In this document: in pieces, positions 7,160 to 9,324 of the stretch
Layout of the letters: the number at the start of each line of letters is the position of its first letter
How positions within the stretch are numbered: the stretch's first letter is position 1
Source of the DNA: Cyanobium sp. M55B138
GTDB taxonomy: Bacteria; Cyanobacteriota; Cyanobacteriia; PCC-6307; Cyanobiaceae
NCBI GenBank assembly: GCA_018400215.1
Contig: JAGYNF010000052.1
Span: forward strand, 1-9,324
Direction: 5' to 3'
DNA length: 9,324 nucleotides
Translations under genes and position numbers: made by a program
The notes under the pieces: model-generated
Database searches by the model: none
What the model was told of the DNA's origin: nothing
Seen by the model: the letters and a program-made list of their open reading frames with translations, nothing else

Positions 7160-7566
7160 GCCCCACCGGAGACGACGACCAGGCCCGACGGGCGGGCTCA
7201 GGCCCCGGCAGGGTGGCCCTGGGTCGGGTGGGGGCCCTGATGACCTCCGTGATGGACCTGCATGTGCGCATCGCCCTGCAGGAGGCGGACCGGGAACGGC
7301 GGCGTCTGATCAGCGGAAGCCTGCTGCTCAGCGGTGGCCTGGTGCTGTTGCTGCTCAGCCTGATTGCGGCTGAACTGGCCCTGCTGCTGTGGCTCCACCA
7401 GGACCTTGGCTGGCGTTGGATCCACGCCGCCCTGGCCCTGGCCTCCCTCAACCTGGTGGTGGCCGGTGTGTTCCTGCGGCTGGGCGGCCAGCTCACCAAG
7501 GGCCCCTATCTGCCGCAGACCACGGCGGGCCTCAGCAAGACCACCCGGGCCCTGTTGGGCCGCTAG
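7156..7566 (+). CDS. Phage-holin superfamily III (DUF1469/YqjE-like) membrane protein
   Basis: This 136-residue protein has a polar N-terminus (1-50), two strong membrane segments (about 52-80 and 88-110) and a short C-terminal tail. LHVRIALQEADRERRRLISG (35-54) just before the first helix, an internal Glu (AAEL, 71-74) in it, and the tail PYLPQTT...LSKTTRALLGR (118-136) fit the putative actinobacterial holin-X/YqjE family. Despite the family name there is no phage gene nearby and lysis is not suggested. It is encoded with a DUF883-like protein, overlapping it by four bases, as in enterobacterial yqjDE, so a shared membrane-stress or stationary-phase role is likely. Its TAG stop shares CTAG with the stop of the convergent methyltransferase gene. 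Confidence 0.8.
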   Translation: MSPTGDDDQARRAGSGPGRVALGRVGALMTSVMDLHVRIALQEADRERRRLISGSLLLSGGLVLLLLSLIAAELALLLWLHQDLGWRWIHAALALASLNLVVAGVFLRLGGQLTKGPYLPQTTAGLSKTTRALLGR

Positions 7567-8789
7567 CGGATCTCGTAGAGCAGCCAGCGGCAGTCGATGC
7601 CGCCGTTGCTCACCGGGATGCGGCGGCTGGCCTTCATGCGCAGGGCACCGGTGAGTTCGGGGTTGCCACTCAGCAGCCAGAGCTGCCAGCCGGAGCAGCG
7701 TTCTTTCACCATGGCGCCCAGGTCGGCATAGAGCGCTTCCAGCTCCTCCTGTTCGCCGATGCGCACCCCGTAGGGCGGGTTGCACACCAGCACCCCTGGC
7801 CCCTCCGGCGGCAGGAACGTGCGGCAGTCACCCTGTTGCAGTTGGAGCCAGGGGCTGACGCCGGCCGCCGCGGCGTTGCTGCGGGCCTGGGCCAGCACGT
7901 CCGGGTCCTGCTCCAGGCCCACGATTGCCGCCAGGCGGCTGCCATCGGCCCGTTGATCGCGGGCCAGGGCCCGGGCCGCCGCCAATTCCTGCTGCCACAG
8001 TGCCGCATCGAAGTCGGGCCAGCGCTGCAGGGCCAGGTCGCGTGGGCCGTCGGGCCCCAGGCCCGGCACCCGGCCCAGGGCCCGCCGCGCCGCCTCGATC
8101 AGCAGGGTGCCGCTGCCACAGAGGGGATCCGCCAGGGGCCGTGACCCATCCCAACCGCTGAGGGCGATCAGGCCTGCCGCCAGGTTTTCCTTCAGCGGGG
8201 CCAGGCCCATCGCCGGCCGGTAGCCGCGGCGGTGCAGGCTTGCGCCGCTGCCGTCGACGCTGAGGCTGGCCAGGCCGCCGCCGAGGTGCAGGTGCAGGGC
8301 CAGGTCGGGGTTGTCCAGATCGATGCTCGAACGGGAGCCCCACTGCTGGCGTTGCCAGTCGACCAGGGCGTTCTTCACCTGGAGGGCGCTGTAGTGGCTG
8401 TGGTTGAGGCCTGGGGCGCTGCCGCTGGCATCCACCCGGAAGCTGCAGGCGGGCGGCAGCCAGCTGCGCCAGTCGAAGGCCCGCTGCACGCCCTGGTAGA
8501 GCTGGTCGCGATTGCTGCAGGGGAACTGGGCGAGCTGGCGCAGGATCCGGAAGGGCAGCCGCGCCTGCAGATGCAGGCGGTAGTAGCCGGCCAGGTCGAT
8601 CTCACAGGCCACGGCCCGCTGCAGGGGCCGGATGGCTGAAGCTCCCAGCTCGGCCAGCTCAGCGGCGGCAGGGGCCTCCAGGCCAGGGGGCACAACGGCG
8701 ATGGCCTGCAGGCGGGCCGCTGCGCCGGGGGTTGCTTGGATCGGTTCGGTGATGCCCACCCCTGCTGCCTGCGCCTGGTGCTGCCACAA
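7563..8789 (-). CDS. THUMP-domain class I SAM-dependent RNA methyltransferase (RlmL-N/YpsC-like)
   Basis: This protein, up to 408 residues, combines an N-terminal THUMP region (about 30-185) with a UPF0020-type methyltransferase domain (about 190-408). The junction RRGYRPAMGLAPLKENLAAG (188-207) is typical of the family. The SAM site is DPLCGSGTLLIEAA (221-234) with GLEQD (291-295). The catalytic motif NPPYG (337-341) is that of N2-guanine and other amino-group RNA methylases. The E. coli relative is the N-terminal half of RlmL, which makes m2G2445 in 23S rRNA, so a 23S guanine is the likely substrate (inference). The first start in this frame is TTG at 8789; GTG at 8759 (residue 11) is also possible and would leave the putative ssrA promoter outside the gene. 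Homology begins only at about residue 28 (LQAIAVVPPGLE), so either start works. An in-frame TAG at 8814-8816 limits any further extension. Confidence 0.88.
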   Translation of the reverse strand: MWQHQAQAAGVGITEPIQATPGAAARLQAIAVVPPGLEAPAAAELAELGASAIRPLQRAVACEIDLAGYYRLHLQARLPFRILRQLAQFPCSNRDQLYQGVQRAFDWRSWLPPACSFRVDASGSAPGLNHSHYSALQVKNALVDWQRQQWGSRSSIDLDNPDLALHLHLGGGLASLSVDGSGASLHRRGYRPAMGLAPLKENLAAGLIALSGWDGSRPLADPLCGSGTLLIEAARRALGRVPGLGPDGPRDLALQRWPDFDAALWQQELAAARALARDQRADGSRLAAIVGLEQDPDVLAQARSNAAAAGVSPWLQLQQGDCRTFLPPEGPGVLVCNPPYGVRIGEQEELEALYADLGAMVKERCSGWQLWLLSGNPELTGALRMKASRRIPVSNGGIDCRWLLYEIR

Positions 8790-8866
8790 TGATGGAGTCC
8801 GGTTTCGGCCGGACTAGGTGATCCACACCGGTGCTTCGGACAGCGGTTCGATTCCGCTCAGCTCCA

Positions 8867-8900
8867 CTGCTTGCCAGGCCCGCTTCGCGGCGGGTTTCCC
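8867..8900 (+). other. Intervening segment removed from the tmRNA precursor
   Basis: These 34 bases join the end of the acceptor piece (discriminator A8866) to the first base of the coding piece (G8901). They contain a hairpin CCCGC-TTCGCG-GCGGG (8879-8894). In permuted tmRNAs this loop is cut out, giving two RNAs held together by P1 and P2. RNase P would be expected to form the 5' end at 8901, and 3' trimming plus CCA addition to finish 8866. The boundaries follow from base pairing and family knowledge, not from mapped ends. Confidence 0.75.
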
Positions 8901-8972
8901 GGGGCTGCAATGGTTTCGACGGGGTATGAGGAGGGTGACTGAAGCCTGCTCGGTAAGAGCAAATCCGTAACA

Positions 8973-9023
8973 GCGAATAACATCGTTCGTTTCTCCCGTC
9001 AGACCGCCCCCGTGGCCGCCTGA
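8973..9023 (+). other. ssrA: tmRNA tag reading frame (ANNIVRFSRQTAPVAA)
   Basis: The frame opens at resume codon GCG after CCGTAACA and encodes 16 residues before TGA. With the alanine carried by the tmRNA itself, the added tag would begin with two alanines. The hydrophobic VAA end matches the ClpXP-type degradation signal seen at the ends of other tags. It belongs to the same tag group as those of Prochlorococcus and marine Synechococcus (family knowledge). Confidence 0.92.
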
Positions 9024-9039
9024 CCCTTTAAGGGAGATG

Positions 9040-9070
9040 GGGTGAGGTCAGCCTTATCACCCAAATGACC
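9040..9070 (+). other. H-type pseudoknot after the tmRNA tag
   Basis: GGGTGA (9040-9045) can pair with TCACCC (9057-9062), and GGTCA (9046-9050) with TGACC (9066-9070). The order a-b-a'-b' makes an H-type pseudoknot. The position, shortly after the tag stop, fits a tmRNA pseudoknot. A strict 6-bp first stem would leave no first loop, so the last A-T pair is probably open. Confidence 0.6.
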
Positions 9071-9130
9071 CATGGGGCCTGGAAGGGCCCTTCCCTTATC
9101 TGCCCTCTGGCGCCGTTTTACCCCTGCCGA

Positions 9131-9324
9131 TCAGGGCGACTGGGGGGCTGGGTTGGCGCTGAAGTTGCTCCAGGCCTTGAGTTCTTCGAGGCTCTGCACC
9201 CCCTCCAGCCGCGGCTTGCCGGGCAGGTCCCAGGTGGGGAAGGCGCGGATGCTGGCGGCCTGGCAGCGCTCGCGGCCCCCCTCTTCGGTGCACTCCACAT
9301 AGGGAAGCTGGTTGCCAGCCTCCT
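9131..9324 (-). CDS. C-terminal part of a VKOR-family/thioredoxin-like protein (partial)
   Basis: Only the last 63 residues of this gene are in the window; it continues beyond the right edge and ends with TGA (9133-9131). The segment reads EAGNQLPYVECTEEGGRERC, then QAASIRAFPTWDLPGKPRLE, then GVQSLEELKAWSNF and a short polar tail. The pattern YVEC...C...IR-FPTW...GV-SLEEL matches the thioredoxin-like domain fused to the C-terminus of cyanobacterial vitamin K epoxide reductase homologues. There the quinone-reducing VKOR domain and the thioredoxin domain together make disulfide bonds in proteins outside the cytoplasm. The membrane part and the CPHC-type active site lie outside the window, so the VKOR fusion is inferred; a stand-alone thioredoxin-fold protein is possible. 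The gene converges on ssrA. Confidence 0.75.
   Translation of the reverse strand, partial: EAGNQLPYVECTEEGGRERCQAASIRAFPTWDLPGKPRLEGVQSLEELKAWSNFSANPAPQSP

Larger units (their letters stand above)
8796..9095 (+). ncRNA. ssrA: Circularly permuted two-piece tmRNA (ssrA)
   Basis: tmRNA rescues stalled ribosomes and tags their products for proteolysis. Here the acceptor (3') part precedes the coding (5') part. The acceptor piece has the T arm (AGCGG, loop TTCGATT, CCGCT; 8842-8858), the 3' acceptor strand CAGCTCC (8859-8865) and discriminator A (8866), with CCA not encoded. The coding piece starts at GGGGCTG (8901-8907) and has the conserved GGTTTCGACGGG (8912-8923). P1 pairs 8901-8907 with 8859-8865, including the G3-U70 pair that specifies alanine. 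P2 pairs CTGAAGC (8939-8945) with GCTTCGG (8833-8839). The resume codon is GCG (8973-8975), the tag ANNIVRFSRQTAPVAA and the stop TGA (9021-9023). A pseudoknot follows at 9040-9070. The outer ends are approximate: the 5' end is placed at a 7-bp hairpin (8796-8815) just after a possible -10 (CACAAT, 8785-8790), and the 3' end after the GGGCC/GGCCC hairpin (9075-9090). Confidence 0.93.

Noticed and set aside
7156..7566. Holin-family protein as a sign of a prophage or lysis module
   Set aside because: Neighbours are housekeeping genes, no endolysin or phage gene is present, and the DUF883 partner fits the chromosomal yqjDE arrangement.
8842..8866. Isolated T arm and acceptor strand read as the end of an ordinary tRNA
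   Set aside because: No D arm, anticodon arm or 5' acceptor strand precedes it, and its acceptor strand pairs with GGGGCTG downstream at 8901-8907.
8879..8897. Hairpin CCCGC/GCGGG followed by TTT, resembling a rho-independent terminator
   Set aside because: It lies between the two tmRNA halves, and termination there would separate the tag-coding piece from its transcript. The spacer hairpin of the precursor is the better reading.
9072..9302. Plus-strand open frame after the tmRNA
   Set aside because: It overlaps the tmRNA 3' region and runs antisense to the VKOR-like C-terminus, which shows family motifs.

Overview
The window looks like core chromosome of a GC-rich picocyanobacterium of the marine/freshwater Synechococcus-Cyanobium group (alpha-cyanobacteria). 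Four things point there. The tmRNA gene is circularly permuted and its tag reads ANNIVRFSRQTAPVAA, a tag type known from that group. One protein belongs to a lipid-A-disaccharide-synthase-like family (TIGR03492) that is nearly restricted to cyanobacteria. The SMC protein starts with the cyanobacterial-type sequence MVHINQVELHQFKSFGG. The partial gene at the right edge resembles the C-terminal thioredoxin-like domain of cyanobacterial VKOR proteins. Coding regions are very GC-rich, and this produces many long but meaningless antisense reading frames.

Layout, left to right. Bases 1-22 are the 3' end of a tRNA gene, probably tRNA-Leu. After a short spacer of lower GC comes the LpxB-like glycosyltransferase-fold protein (start uncertain, end 1409), then msrB (1436-1897), both on the plus strand. 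Converging on them is a minus-strand pair: smc (6570-2965) followed after 27 bases by a two-domain PRC-barrel protein (2937-1906). This pair is probably an operon read from a promoter near 6595-6622. Diverging from smc is a plus-strand pair of small membrane proteins, DUF883/YqjD-like and holin-superfamily YqjE-like, coupled by an ATGA overlap. Their end shares a CTAG with the end of a minus-strand THUMP-type RNA methyltransferase (8789 or 8759 to 7563). Diverging from the methyltransferase is the permuted two-piece ssrA (about 8796-9095). It converges on the 3' end of the VKOR-like gene, which runs off the right edge.

Themes: chromosome organisation (SMC plus a PRC-barrel protein), translation and its rescue (tmRNA, rRNA methyltransferase, possibly the ribosome-anchoring YqjD-like protein), and thiol chemistry (MsrB, VKOR-like protein). 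I found no mobile element, CRISPR array, phage gene or defence system. The most notable structure is the permuted tmRNA, whose P1, P2, T-arm, tag frame and a downstream pseudoknot can all be read directly. Other points of interest are a Gly/Ser linker in the SMC hinge, a 16-bp tandem duplication and an inverted repeat between smc and its divergent neighbour, symmetric stop-codon junctions between convergent genes, and the lack of a credible canonical start for the LpxB-like gene.
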